Of a DNA stretch of 64,000 nucleotides, positions 16,873 through 26,489 are shown one piece after another. The position numbers and the translations under genes were made by a program. Under the pieces are notes generated by a model, which ran no database searches, was not told where the DNA came from, and was given only the letters and a program-made list of their open reading frames with translations. Numbering within the stretch: the first letter of the stretch is position 1; every line of letters starts with the position of its first letter. The DNA lies in assembly GCF_012940005.1 (NCBI RefSeq), contig NZ_SPMX01000018.1:80902-144901 (forward strand). The letters are read 5' to 3'. Source of the stretch: Candidatus Accumulibacter contiguus. Lineage in GTDB: Bacteria; Pseudomonadota; Gammaproteobacteria; Burkholderiales; Rhodocyclaceae.

Positions 16873-18756
16873 GTGAGCGCGGATCTGCTTTTTGCCGACG
16901 CGCGGCCGGGGGTCCATCTGGTCTTTGGCGACTCCGGCAACCCCCCGGATGTTCGCCAGCTCGGCAGTGCGCTGGTGCTGCCTCTGCCGCTTTTCGATGG
17001 TTCCCTGGTGGCCGGCGCCGTGCCGATGGGGATGGCCGTGATGCCGGATGGGCATATTCTGGCGATGGTCATCGCGCGTGTACCCGCGCTGACCAGTGCG
17101 GCCGCGCTTTCAGGTCCTTCCCCGGCACTGTCCCTGAGCTACGACAACGCGGTCAATAGGGCGCCCTTCCGCTGGGCGGATACCCTTTGGCAGCGGGCGC
17201 CGGCTCGGGTTCACCGGTGCCGGATGGGGCATCGTGCGCCGCGGGTGAGTCAGGCCGATGCCCCGATCGGCGTCGGCCAGGCCGCACATCAAGCGAGGAT
17301 GGTTGAGAGCCCATGGCAATTGCCGCGTAGTGATCGTCGGCCGCGGGTGCGTGCTCTCTGGGCCGAAGGCCAGCCCCGCACAGCCGCGGTGCAGGAGGAA
17401 TTCAGCCCTCTGTCGATGGTTGTGCGGCCGGCGCTCGATGTCCGGTTTACAGGCGCCTCGGCGCAACCGCAGCAAACGTCCGCGCGATGGATCGATCTGT
17501 TTCACCGGGCGCGCCCCGCTCTTGCTGTCCCGTGGGGGGATGGGGTGACGATGACGATCGACATCGATCTGGCGTCTGGCGCCGGCTCACCGAGTCGTCT
17601 GCTCGTGCGTCACCCCTGGCAAATCGGTCGATGGCCTTTGCCTGGTCGATCCCCCCTTCCGCCTGGGCCGGAACCCGATCCGCCGCCCTATGTCGGGGAC
17701 CCGGACCTGCTCTTCCCGTGGCTGGGGAAGGGCGCGCGGGTCATCATCCCTATCCTGAGGACCTATCTTGTGCACAACGATGTCACGCTGACCCGCGTGT
17801 CCAATTCGCTGGAATTGCCTGCGCTGTCCTTGTCCCTATCGATCGATTCCAGCTCGTGGGTCTGGGGGTGGAGTGCGAGCCTGCCGGCCCATTGTCTCGG
17901 CGATGTCCTGCCCGCCGGGCCGGGGGAACCAGTCGAGATTGAGGCGATCGTCAACGGTGTCAATTTCCGGTTGCTGGCGGAAAATATCACGCGTGACCGG
18001 CGGTTTGCCCAGGCCCGTATCACGGTCTCCGGCCGCGGCATCGCCGCCGAACTGGGGGCGCCGTATGCGCCGGTGATCAGCCGCCACAACGATGCAGACC
18101 GCACCGCGCAGCAGTTGATGGGGGACGCGCTGACGTTCAACGCGGTGAGCCTCGGCTGGGATCTGGACTGGCATCTGACCGACTGGCTGGTGCCGGCCGG
18201 CGTGTGGTCCCACACCGGCACCAGCATCGACGCTTGCGCGCGCATCGCGGCCGCTGCCGGCGGCTACGTCCAGGCCAGCCGCCATAGCAAAACCCTCTTC
18301 GTCCTGCCGCGATACCCGGTGGCGCCATGGGACTGGTCTGGCATTGTCCCTGACTTCTCCCTGCCCTCTGCGGCGACCACGCGCGAGTCCGTCCGCTGGC
18401 TGGAGAAGCCCGCCTACAACTCGGTGTATATCAGTGGCGAAGGAGGGGGAATTCTGGCGCATGTGACCCGTGCCGGGAGTGCGGGCGATCTGCTCGCGCC
18501 GATGGTCGTCGACGCCCTGACTACCCACACCGAGGCCGCCCGGCAGCGGGGGATTTCGGTGCTGTCCGACACCGGTCCGAAGCAACATCTGGTGCTGGAA
18601 ACGCCAGTGTTTTCTGGCGTTGGAATCTACCCTGTTGGCGCCTTCGTCGCCTTCTCCGACGGTGCCGATTCCCGGCGCGGCATCGTGCGCAGCGTCTCTC
18701 TCAACGCCACCTTTCCAACCGTCCGGCAGACCATCGAAATCGAGTGCCATGAGTAA
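16873..18756 (+). CDS. Tail hub-like phage protein
   Basis: A 627-aa protein with a GTG start. Residues 1-280 are low-similarity and Pro/Arg-rich. Residues about 290-620 look like a tail hub: VTLTRVSNSLELPALSLSLS, VEIEAIVNGVNFRLLAENIT, and ARITVSGRGIAAELGAPYAP, followed by TAQQLMGDALTFNAVSLGWD and a C-terminal beta domain (GIVRSVSLNATFPTVRQTIE). This pattern resembles gp44/gp27-type hub proteins that cap the tube. The family is inferred from pattern, not a diagnostic motif. Confidence 0.6.
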   Translation: MSADLLFADARPGVHLVFGDSGNPPDVRQLGSALVLPLPLFDGSLVAGAVPMGMAVMPDGHILAMVIARVPALTSAAALSGPSPALSLSYDNAVNRAPFRWADTLWQRAPARVHRCRMGHRAPRVSQADAPIGVGQAAHQARMVESPWQLPRSDRRPRVRALWAEGQPRTAAVQEEFSPLSMVVRPALDVRFTGASAQPQQTSARWIDLFHRARPALAVPWGDGVTMTIDIDLASGAGSPSRLLVRHPWQIGRWPLPGRSPLPPGPEPDPPPYVGDPDLLFPWLGKGARVIIPILRTYLVHNDVTLTRVSNSLELPALSLSLSIDSSSWVWGWSASLPAHCLGDVLPAGPGEPVEIEAIVNGVNFRLLAENITRDRRFAQARITVSGRGIAAELGAPYAPVISRHNDADRTAQQLMGDALTFNAVSLGWDLDWHLTDWLVPAGVWSHTGTSIDACARIAAAAGGYVQASRHSKTLFVLPRYPVAPWDWSGIVPDFSLPSAATTRESVRWLEKPAYNSVYISGEGGGILAHVTRAGSAGDLLAPMVVDALTTHTEAARQRGISVLSDTGPKQHLVLETPVFSGVGIYPVGAFVAFSDGADSRRGIVRSVSLNATFPTVRQTIEIECHE

Positions 18757-18970
18757 CCTGCTGAGCGATTTTCTGAGCCTGTTGCCGGGTGATCCTCTGC
18801 TGGTCGGAGAGGTCTCCAGCATCGCCGACGAGATCAGGATAGTGACCCTTCCCGATGGCTCCACGATCACCGCCAAAGGCGTCGCGGCGGTGGGTCAAAG
18901 GGTGTTTATTCGAGGGGGTGTAATTGACGGTATCGCGCCCGCTTTGACCGTCGTTGAGATCCTCGTTTAA
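18749..18970 (+). CDS. Small beta-barrel-like phage protein at the end of the tail operon
   Basis: A 73-aa protein (MSNLLSDFLSLLPGDPLLVG start; VTLPDGSTITAKG and GQRVFIRGGVIDGIAPALT) overlapping the hub-like gene by eight bases. Its composition suggests an OB-like small barrel. It is the last phage gene before the right end, 82 bp from the proposed terminus. A longer ORF in the same frame starts at 18620, but that part lies over the hub gene and looks like noise. Confidence 0.6.
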   Translation: MSNLLSDFLSLLPGDPLLVGEVSSIADEIRIVTLPDGSTITAKGVAAVGQRVFIRGGVIDGIAPALTVVEILV

Positions 18971-19052
18971 CGGTAAGTTTGTAACTTTATTGCGCTTCGA
19001 GCAACTTCTGATCTGTCCAAATATCGCGCATTTTGCTTCCAAATATCGCGCA
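18971..19052. repeat. Prophage right end with twin transposase-site-like repeats
   Basis: After the last phage gene, TCCAAATATCGCGCA occurs at 19016-19030 and again at 19038-19052, spaced 22 bp (two helical turns), with a weaker relative (TTTATTGCGC) at 18986-18995. Mu-type ends carry several transposase binding sites and finish in CA; the second repeat ends in CA at 19052, directly next to sequence that reads as host DUF1631. If correct, 19053-19057 (CCGTT) is the 5-bp target duplication. Confidence 0.6.
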
Positions 19053-20799
19053 CCGTTACATCTGTGGTCAGACGGAAAGTCAAGGGCTCATCGAGGATCT
19101 CATCGCCCAGGCGCTGGACAAGGCACTCGTGGACGCAGGCGTGGTCGGAATGGCGCAACTTGAGCTCCTGCATGCCATGGAGAATCATGCAGTCGACCTC
19201 TTTGGTCCAACGATCCATGATCTGAACCTCTTCCTGGCTGGCCGTGGCGTACTTCCGAAGCTACGCCGCAGTTACTCGGCATCGACTGCCGACAAGAAGC
19301 AGTCGAACGAGAAAGATACCGAAAACACTACCGAATCTGCCGATCTGTTTGCTCTCCTGCAAAAACTTGTGGCTCCGCCGTCCACAGATGGCGGAGGTAC
19401 TGCCGTTGCCTTGCCAATGCCGGCTACCCAGAGCGGCGGTCCAGCCGCCGGCGTATCTCCGCAGGGAGGCACCCCTGGCCAGATGGCCGTGGCGATGGAG
19501 CAGGTCATGGCTGCTCTGCATACCCTGCAAGGGGCGGTACCGGCCCCGAGCGCAGACGTTTTGATGCCCAACGTGCTGCGGGATTTTCGCGCCAGTGACA
19601 CCGGCCAGAGTCTTGGCTATCTGCAAGCGGTGACGGTCGATATCATCGCCACCCTGTTCGACTTCATTTTCGACGATGCTTCCGTCGCCGATCCGATCAA
19701 GGCGCTGGTTGGACGCTTACAGATTCCCGTGCTGAAGGTTGCGATGCTCGACAGGACCTTCTTTTCCAGCAAAGCACATCCGGCCCGGCGTCTGCTGGAC
19801 GGCATTTCGCGGGCAGCCGTTCGCTGCGGTCCACAGGCGGGTCACGATGATCCGCTGTACGCGCGTATCGCGGAAATCGTCGAACGGCTGCAAAACGAGT
19901 TCACTCAGGATACCAGTCTGTTCGATCTGCTCTGTGTTGAACTGGACGCTTTCCTCGAAGGACAGGAAACCGCCGCCGATGACCGTGCAGTCCAGGCGGC
20001 TCCACTCGTCGCTGAACAGGAGCAGCGCGAACTGGCCGCCCTGGCCGCCGATCAGGTTCTCGCGAACTGGCTGGCCACGCCGCTGCCTTCTGCCGTGACC
20101 GATCTGCTGAATCATGAATGGCGCAAGCTGCTCATTCGGCACCATCTGAGCGGCGACGACATCGCCTGGGGGGTGGCCATGAGTACCGTTGGAGAATTGG
20201 TGGCAAGCGTGCAACCCCAACCGGATGTGCAGAGCCGGAAACGTCTCGCGGCGCGCTTGCCGACCCTGGTTCGCAGAATCTGTGAGGGCCTGGACAAGTT
20301 GCATGTGACTGACGATCGCCGTCTTGCCCTCACTGACCAATTGTTCACTCTCCATGCTGCGGTACTGCGCGGCGCAGCACCACCGGCGGCGAGCACGCGA
20401 CCGATTGTCCCGGCAGCGGCTCCGGTCCCGGCACAGATCGCCAGCGAACATATCGACTGCGGCGAAACCCATCTGGAACGGGTTTTCCTCTCCCCAGGCA
20501 CGGCGCCTCCACGCTCGGAGCGCAGTGACCACGCCCAGTCCTTGGTGGAAGGGCTGCAGCGCGGCGATTGGCTTGAGTTTGCGAACCCCGAGAGCGGGCC
20601 GGTACGTTATCGACTGTCCTGGATCAGTCCGCAGCGGGGCATCCTGCTATTGACCAACCCCCAGTCACCACGGGCGATGTCGGTGTCGCCAGACGCACTG
20701 GCAGTACAGATCGAGCGTGGCGAGGCGACCATTCTGGCGGCCGAACCGATGTTCGATCGTGCCGTTAACCGCGCACTGGAGACGCTGAAGGCGGCTTAG
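19053..20799 (+). pseudogene. DUF1631 gene, 5' part removed by the prophage
   Basis: About 582 codons of a DUF1631 protein are open from RYICGQTESQGLIEDLIAQA through NLFLAGRGVLPKLRRS, a variable linker, DILMPNVLRDFRAS-like and VDIIATLFDFIFDDASVADP cores, to the C-terminal WLEFANPESGPVRYRLSWIS/ILLLTNPQSPRAMSVS beta domain. Full-length relatives usually have around 150-200 more residues at the N-terminus. The only nearby starts (TTG 19033) lie inside the phage end repeat, so the gene is cut. DUF1631 proteins are cytoplasmic and of unclear function, sometimes mislabelled thymidine phosphorylase. It is convergent with rng, one base apart. Confidence 0.75.
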
Positions 20800-20800
20800 G

Positions 20801-22255
20801 CTACATCAGAACGATGTCGTATTGCTCCTGCGAGTAGCTGGGCTCCGCCTGCAGTGAAATCGGTTTGCCGATGAAGTCGGAGAGCATGGCCAGACCTTGC
20901 GATTCTTCGTCGAGAAAACGGTCGATCACCGCCTGGTTGCCGAGCACGCGATATTCGCGCGCGTTGAACTGGCGGGCTTCGCGCAGCAGTTCACGCAGGA
21001 TTTCGTAGCACACGGTGCGCGCCGTCTTGACCTCGCCACGCCCGCCACAGGTCGGGCACTCCTCACACAACACATGCGCGAGTGATTCGCGCGTCCGCTT
21101 GCGAGTCATCTCGACCAGGCCGAGCGCGGTGAAACCATTGACCGTCAGACGCGTATGGTCTCGCGCCAGCGCCTTGTTGAACTCACAGAGGACTGCGCTG
21201 CGATGCTCATCGTTCTCCATGTCGATGAAGTCGATGATGATGATGCCGCCGAGGTTGCGCAGGCGCAGTTGACGGGCGATCGTCTGTGCGGCTTCGAGAT
21301 TGGTCTTGAAGATGGTGTCGTCGAAGTTGCGCACGCCGACGAAGCCGCCGGTATTGACGTCGATGGTGGTCATTGCCTCGGTCTGGTCGATGATCAGGTA
21401 ACCCCCGGACTTCAGATCGACACGGCGCGCGAGGGCTTTCTGAAGTTCGTCTTCGACACCATGCAGGTCGAACAGCGGCCGTTCGCCGACGTAGTGTTCC
21501 AGCAAGGGAGCGACCGTCGGAGTGTACTCGGCGGCAAAACTGGTGAGCCGCTGGAAGTTTTCGCGCGAGTCGATGACGATACGCGCAGTCTCGGGGTTGA
21601 CGAAATCGCGCAATACCCGCTGTGCCAGCGATAATTCCTGGTAGAGCAATGAAGGGGGTGCGGCGGTGGTCGATTGCGTCAGGATGTCGCGCCAGAGTTT
21701 GCGCAAGTACTCGATATCCTTGGCGAGTTCGGCCTCGCTCGCGCTCTCTGCCATGGTGCGGACGATGAAGCCACCAGCTTCGTCACCGGGTACCAGGCGA
21801 CCCAGTTTCTCGCGCAGCGCTTCACGTTCGGACTCCCTCTCGATACGCTGCGAGATCCCGATGTGCTTGTCCTGCGGCAGGTAGACCAGCATGCGCCCGG
21901 CGATCGATACCTGCGTAGACAGGCGTGCCCCCTTGCTGCCCATCGGGTCCTTGATCACCTGCACGAGGATGCTCTGCCCCTCGAACAACAGGCGCTCGAT
22001 CGGTCGCAGCGGTTCGTCACTCGGACGCGGCTCACGGATGTCGGCAACGTGCAGAAAGGCGGTACGGCCGAGGCCAATGTCGATGAACGCCGATTGCATG
22101 CCCGGCAGGATGCGAACGATGCGTCCCACGTAGACATTGCCAACGAAGCCACGACTGGCGCTGCGTTCGATGTGCAATTCCTGCACGACGCCCTGATGCA
22201 TGACAGCGACGCGCGTTTCCTGCGGAGTAAAGTTGATCAGGATCTCTTCGGACAT
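20801..22255 (-). CDS. rng: Ribonuclease G
   Basis: A 484-aa endoribonuclease of the RNase E/G family, used in 16S rRNA 5' maturation and mRNA decay. The S1 RNA-binding domain is at about 35-125 (GNVYVGRIVRILPGMQSAFI). The catalytic domain carries the metal-binding IDVNTGGFVG and IIIIDFIDMENDEHR segments, and the Zn-link cysteines are in CPTCGGRG near residue 405. The length equals E. coli RNase G; there is no RNase E scaffold tail. The ATG 22255 start (MSEEILINFTPQETRVAV) fits the family. It is divergent from trhP with only 29 bp between starts. Confidence 0.95.
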   Translation of the reverse strand: MSEEILINFTPQETRVAVMHQGVVQELHIERSASRGFVGNVYVGRIVRILPGMQSAFIDIGLGRTAFLHVADIREPRPSDEPLRPIERLLFEGQSILVQVIKDPMGSKGARLSTQVSIAGRMLVYLPQDKHIGISQRIERESEREALREKLGRLVPGDEAGGFIVRTMAESASEAELAKDIEYLRKLWRDILTQSTTAAPPSLLYQELSLAQRVLRDFVNPETARIVIDSRENFQRLTSFAAEYTPTVAPLLEHYVGERPLFDLHGVEDELQKALARRVDLKSGGYLIIDQTEAMTTIDVNTGGFVGVRNFDDTIFKTNLEAAQTIARQLRLRNLGGIIIIDFIDMENDEHRSAVLCEFNKALARDHTRLTVNGFTALGLVEMTRKRTRESLAHVLCEECPTCGGRGEVKTARTVCYEILRELLREARQFNAREYRVLGNQAVIDRFLDEESQGLAMLSDFIGKPISLQAEPSYSQEQYDIVLM

Positions 22256-22284
22256 GGCGGAGCAATCTGGAGAATGAGAGTAAG

Positions 22285-23673
22285 ATGAGGTTTTCCACAT
22301 TCTACCCCGTGACGAAGCTCTCCCGGATGCCTGTCTCCGCAGCCTTGACCTCTCGCGACTTGCCGATCCCTGAATTGCTCGCTCCCGCAGGTTCGTTGAC
22401 GATGTTGCGCACCGCCCTGGCTTTCGGTGCCGACGCCGTCTATGCGGGCCAGCCGCGCTACAGCCTGCGGGTACGCAACAACGATTTCGGAGACCTCGCC
22501 ATCCTCGGCACGGCCATCGGCGAGGCACACGCTGCCGGCAGGAAGCTCTATGTGGTCAGCAACGTCCTGCCGCACAATCGCAAGGTCCACAGCTACCTGA
22601 ACGACATGGCGCCGGTCGTCGCGCTCCAGCCTGACGCCCTGATCATGGCCGACCCCGGGTTGATCGACCTGGTGCGCGAGACCTGGCCGCAGATGGCGGT
22701 CCATCTCTCGGTGCAGGCCAATACCGTCAACTTTGCGGCGGTTCGTTTCTGGCAGAAGCTCGGCATCCAGCGGATCATCCTTTCTCGCGAGCTGTCGCTC
22801 GACGAAATCGCCGAGATTCGTCAGGAATGTCCCGACATCGAGCTCGAAGTCTTCGTGCACGGCGCGCTCTGCGTCGCATATTCAGGGCGATGCCTGCTTT
22901 CCGGATACTTCAACCATCGTGACCCCAATCAGGGCACCTGCACCAACTCGTGTCGCTGGGATTACCAGCTCAAGGCGGGCAAGGCGGATGCGGCCGGCGA
23001 TGTGCATGCCGCCCAGCCACCCAATTCAGCGAATTTTCCAGATCAACGACCAGGGAAGGGTGTCTGGCTGCTCGAGGAGAAAGAGCGGCCGGGCGAACTG
23101 ATGCCGATCGAAGAGGATGAGCATGGTACCTACCTCATGAACTCGAAGGATCTGCGGGCCGTCGAGCATGTCCGGCGCCTGACCGAGATCGGTGTCGACT
23201 CGCTGAAGATCGAGGGGCGCACCAAGTCTCCCTACTATGTGGCGCGCACCGTACAGGTCTATCGCCGCGCCATCGATGATGCCCTTGCCGGGCGGCCATT
23301 CGACCCCGGACTGCTCGGCGAACTCGAGGGACTGGCCAATCGCGGCTACACCGACGGTTTCTACCAGCGTCACCACGAACACGAGATGCAGAACTACCTG
23401 CGCGGCCATTCCGAATCGGGGCGCAGTCTCTACGTCGGCGACGTCCTGGCATGGGATGCTCCGCACCAGTTGGCGCTGATCGACGTGAAAAACCGCTTTT
23501 CGGTGGGTGATCGCCTCGAGATCATCCATCCCTCGGGCAACCACCGGCTGACTCTCGAACGGATGCAGCACATCGACGGCAACGAAATTCGCGTCGCCCC
23601 CGGCAACGGCCATCGCGTGTGGATTCCCCTGCCGAGCGAATTGCCGGGAGCGCTGCTGGCGCGCTTCATCTAG
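22285..23673 (+). CDS. trhP: U32 peptidase-family tRNA hydroxylation protein TrhP (YegQ)
   Basis: A 462-aa protein closely matching E. coli YegQ/TrhP, which with prephenate-derived chemistry makes 5-hydroxyuridine at wobble position 34 of tRNA. Landmarks: ELLAPAGSLTMLRTALAFGA, VYAGQPRYSLRVRNNDF, the U32 signature EVFVHGALCVAYSGRCLLSG with conserved Cys, and YLMNSKDLRAVEHV. The C-terminal beta barrel is present. ATG 22285 gives a 20-residue extension; ATG 22327 is an alternative closer to the family length. Confidence 0.9.
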   Translation: MRFSTFYPVTKLSRMPVSAALTSRDLPIPELLAPAGSLTMLRTALAFGADAVYAGQPRYSLRVRNNDFGDLAILGTAIGEAHAAGRKLYVVSNVLPHNRKVHSYLNDMAPVVALQPDALIMADPGLIDLVRETWPQMAVHLSVQANTVNFAAVRFWQKLGIQRIILSRELSLDEIAEIRQECPDIELEVFVHGALCVAYSGRCLLSGYFNHRDPNQGTCTNSCRWDYQLKAGKADAAGDVHAAQPPNSANFPDQRPGKGVWLLEEKERPGELMPIEEDEHGTYLMNSKDLRAVEHVRRLTEIGVDSLKIEGRTKSPYYVARTVQVYRRAIDDALAGRPFDPGLLGELEGLANRGYTDGFYQRHHEHEMQNYLRGHSESGRSLYVGDVLAWDAPHQLALIDVKNRFSVGDRLEIIHPSGNHRLTLERMQHIDGNEIRVAPGNGHRVWIPLPSELPGALLARFI

Positions 23674-23684
23674 ATTCCACCACC

Positions 23685-24776
23685 ATGTCTGCTCCTCATC
23701 TCTTCGTCGACATCTCGGCACACGGCTTTGGCCACCTGGCGCAAACGGCACCGGTACTCAACCGCCTGCTGCAGCAGCTACCGGATCTCTGCATCACCAT
23801 CCGCAGCGATCTGCCCACAGCCAGAATGCAAGCCCGCCTTGTGGCTCCTTTCCAGCATCTGGCGGACAGCAGCGACTTCGGTTACGTAATGCATGACGCG
23901 ATGTGCGTCGACCTGGCCGCGACGGCCCGCGCCTACCGCAAACAGCATGCCGACTGGGAAGCCCGCGTGGACCGTGAAGCGCGTCTTCTCGCCGAACTAC
24001 AACCCCGACTGGTGCTCAGCGATGTCGCCTACCTGCCGCTGGCTGGCGCCGCACGCGCCGGTATCCCCGCGCTGGCGATGTGCTCACTCAACTGGGCCGG
24101 GCTGTTTGCCCATTTCTTCGCCAGCGAGCCCTGGGCGGCACCGATTCTTCATCAGATGCTGGCGGCGTACAACGGGGCCGAATGCTTCCTGCGACTGACT
24201 CCCGGCATGGCCATGAGCGAACTGTCGCGGGTCCGCCGCATCGGCCCGGTTGCCACTCTCGGCAATGACTGTCGCCAGGCCGTGCGTGCGCAACTGCGCT
24301 GTGCCAGTGACGAGCGACTGGTCCTGATCGCCTTCGGCGGCGTCAGCCAGCGGCTACCGCTTGCCGACTGGCCACAGATCGCCGGCGTACGCTGGCTGGT
24401 CCCGCAAGACTGGCAGGTGGCACAGTCCAACTGCAGCGATTTCGAGCCGCTCGACCGACCGATGACCGACCTCCTGTGCTCGGTCGACGCGGTGATCGCC
24501 AAACCCGGCTACGGCACATTCAGCGAAGCCGCCTGCAACGGCACACCGCTCCTCTACGTGCGGCGGCACGACTGGCCGGAACAGGATTGCCTGATCGACT
24601 GGCTGCACAAGCACGCCCGCTGCCGGGAAATCAGTGGAGCGGACCTGCTGGCTGGCCGTCTCCAGGAGGCGCTTGATCTCTTGTGGCAGCAAACGGCACC
24701 ACCACTGCCCTTGCCATCGGGCACGCAAGAAGCGGCTGCCGCACTACTGCCGTGGCTGACGGTGGATGACGGTTAA
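23685..24776 (+). CDS. Glycosyltransferase-like protein (MurG/GT1 fold)
   Basis: A 363-aa protein with a two-Rossmann layout. The N-terminus reads HLFVDISAHGFGHLAQTAPV, a GH-x-GH-like loop typical of GT-B enzymes; the C-terminal domain has LVLIAFGGVSQRLPLADWP and KPGYGTFSEAACNGTPLLYV, the nucleotide-sugar-binding region of MurG-like transferases. No signal peptide or membrane helix. Acceptor and sugar are unknown. It starts 11 bp after trhP, so they may share a transcript, though no functional link is evident. The start is ATG 23685; a longer ORF from 23619 overlaps trhP and is unlikely. Confidence 0.7.
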   Translation: MSAPHLFVDISAHGFGHLAQTAPVLNRLLQQLPDLCITIRSDLPTARMQARLVAPFQHLADSSDFGYVMHDAMCVDLAATARAYRKQHADWEARVDREARLLAELQPRLVLSDVAYLPLAGAARAGIPALAMCSLNWAGLFAHFFASEPWAAPILHQMLAAYNGAECFLRLTPGMAMSELSRVRRIGPVATLGNDCRQAVRAQLRCASDERLVLIAFGGVSQRLPLADWPQIAGVRWLVPQDWQVAQSNCSDFEPLDRPMTDLLCSVDAVIAKPGYGTFSEAACNGTPLLYVRRHDWPEQDCLIDWLHKHARCREISGADLLAGRLQEALDLLWQQTAPPLPLPSGTQEAAAALLPWLTVDDG

Positions 24777-24980
24777 GCATCCGGGCGGGACCAGGACTGT
24801 CCTTCGACGTAAGAAATGGCGTTAAATTGCCCGAATCTTGCACATGACCGAAATCTCGGGCATGATTCGTGCCCATGCTCGAGATGACATTCCACTTTCC
24901 ACTTGCCAAGCCGATCCGTGTTCACTGCCTAGAGGCCTCGCCAAAGACTCGCCGCCCCGCGGCGGGTAATCCGCGCTAGG

Positions 24981-26489
24981 ATGGGGCTCGGCTCGCTGTT
25001 TCGCGTCATCCGCGAGCTCCTGCACGAGGCGGCACGCGACCTCGCACCCACCCTGATCGTGGTCGTCCTGTTCCAGGTGTTTTTCATCCAGCGCATGCCC
25101 GACAGCCCGGCTGCGCTGATCGGCGGCTTTGCCATCGTCCTCCTCGGCCTGGCGCTTTTCGTCAAGGGGCTCGACGCGGCGATCTTTCCGGCCGGCGAGA
25201 CGATGGCTTTCGACTTTGCCCGCCGCGGTTCGTTTCTCTGGCTGGTCTTCTTTGCCTTCTTCGTTAGTTTTGCCTCGGTGGCCGCTGAACCGGCGCTGAT
25301 GGCTGTCGCCTACAAGGCGGAGGCGGTATCGGGGGGCAGCATGGGTGCGCTGACGCTGCGCATGGTGGCGGCGCTCGGTGTCGGCATTGCGGTGGTATTC
25401 GGCGTCTGGCGTATCGTCCTCGGCCACTCGATCGGCAATTACCTGATTCCGGGTTATCTGCTGGTCATCGCGCTGACCGTTTTCTCGCCGCCACAACTGG
25501 TCGGTCTGGCCTTTGATTCCGGCGGCGTCGTGGCCTCGACGGTCACCGCACCGCTGCTCACCGCGCTTGGGGTGGGTCTGGCGACCAGCATCCGAGGACG
25601 CAATCCGTTGCTCGACGGTTTTGGTCTGATTGCCTTCGGTGCGCTGGCACCGATGATCATCATTCAGCTCTACGGCATCCTGTTCTTTGTTCCCGCAGCG
25701 GCCGGCACGCCGGTGGTGGTGATGCCGAGCGACGATCAGCATCAGTATGCGCTTCTCGAGATGCTGATCGATTTCGGGATCATGGTCAGGAACCTGCTGC
25801 CGATCATCGCCGTCGTGCTGTTCTCGAGCTTCGTCATCCTGCGCCGCCCGCTGGCCGATCCCAGGGGCCTGGCGGTCGGCATGTTGCTGGTGGCGGTCGG
25901 CCTGTTCATGTTCGACGAGGGGCTGCAGGTCGGTCTCTTCCCGCTTGGTGACGAGATGACCAACGGCCTGATGCGCGACGGGGTCGCAATGTGGGCGGTC
26001 TACCTCTACGGCTTCCTGATCGGTTTTGCGACGACCATGGCCGAGCCGGCGCTGATCGCGCTATCGATCAAGGCCGACGAGGTCAGCCTCGGGCAGCTCA
26101 AGGGTTTCTGGCTGCGCTGTCTGGTCTCGGTGGGTGTGGGCATCGGCATCGTCATCGGCTGTGCACGCATCATCGACGGCACCAACATCGCCTACTGGCT
26201 GATTCCCGGCTACCTGCTGGTGCTGGCGATGACCAAATTTGCCCCCGACTTCATCGTGCCGATCGCCTATGACTGCGGTGGCGTGACCACCTCGACGGTG
26301 ACCGTGCCGCTGGTGACCGCACTCGGCGTCGGGCTGGCCGAGCGAACGCCGGGCCGCGACCCGATGATCGATGGTTTCGGTCTGATTGCTTTCGCCTCGC
26401 TGCTGCCAATGGTCATTGTCATGTCCTATGGCATGCTGGCCAGCTGGTTGCTGCGGTCGAGAAAATCTGTCAAGGAGAACGGCCAATGA
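24981..26489 (+). CDS. DUF1538 multi-spanning membrane protein
   Basis: A 502-aa integral membrane protein made of two homologous halves (about 15-245 and 255-490). Each has FAxFVSFASVAAEPALMAVA- or YGFLIGFATTMAEPALIALS-like and GNYLIPGYLLVIALT/AYWLIPGYLLVLAMT motifs, plus a repeated FDSGGVVASTVTAPL/YDCGGVTTSTVTVPL. The internal duplication with conserved polar GG(V)xxSTVT signatures suggests an inverted or tandem transporter fold; the substrate is unknown. Its stop overlaps the start of a PII-like gene (ATGA), suggesting the soluble partner regulates it, as GlnK does AmtB. Confidence 0.8.
   Translation: MGLGSLFRVIRELLHEAARDLAPTLIVVVLFQVFFIQRMPDSPAALIGGFAIVLLGLALFVKGLDAAIFPAGETMAFDFARRGSFLWLVFFAFFVSFASVAAEPALMAVAYKAEAVSGGSMGALTLRMVAALGVGIAVVFGVWRIVLGHSIGNYLIPGYLLVIALTVFSPPQLVGLAFDSGGVVASTVTAPLLTALGVGLATSIRGRNPLLDGFGLIAFGALAPMIIIQLYGILFFVPAAAGTPVVVMPSDDQHQYALLEMLIDFGIMVRNLLPIIAVVLFSSFVILRRPLADPRGLAVGMLLVAVGLFMFDEGLQVGLFPLGDEMTNGLMRDGVAMWAVYLYGFLIGFATTMAEPALIALSIKADEVSLGQLKGFWLRCLVSVGVGIGIVIGCARIIDGTNIAYWLIPGYLLVLAMTKFAPDFIVPIAYDCGGVTTSTVTVPLVTALGVGLAERTPGRDPMIDGFGLIAFASLLPMVIVMSYGMLASWLLRSRKSVKENGQ

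Larger units (their letters stand above)
1..19052. mobile_element. Transposable prophage, right part (Mu-like head, siphovirus-type tail)
   Basis: The order protease I/Z, decoration protein, capsid, gp36-like, gp37-like, tail terminator-like, tail tube, tape measure and tail-tip genes matches transposable Mu-like phages of the B3/D3112 type, which combine a Mu head with a non-contractile tail. There are no sheath, baseplate-spike or tail-fibre genes of the contractile type. Repressor-like genes lie at the left edge. The right boundary is set by twin CCAAATATCGCGCA repeats ending in CA at 19052, directly before a truncated host DUF1631 gene. The left end, transposase A/B, terminase and portal lie outside the window or are missing. 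The family assignment is strong; the exact terminus is inferred. Confidence 0.85.

Noticed and set aside
19033..19035. TTG as a real start of the DUF1631 gene
   Set aside because: It lies inside the phage end repeat and has no ribosome site; the protein is short at its N-terminus.
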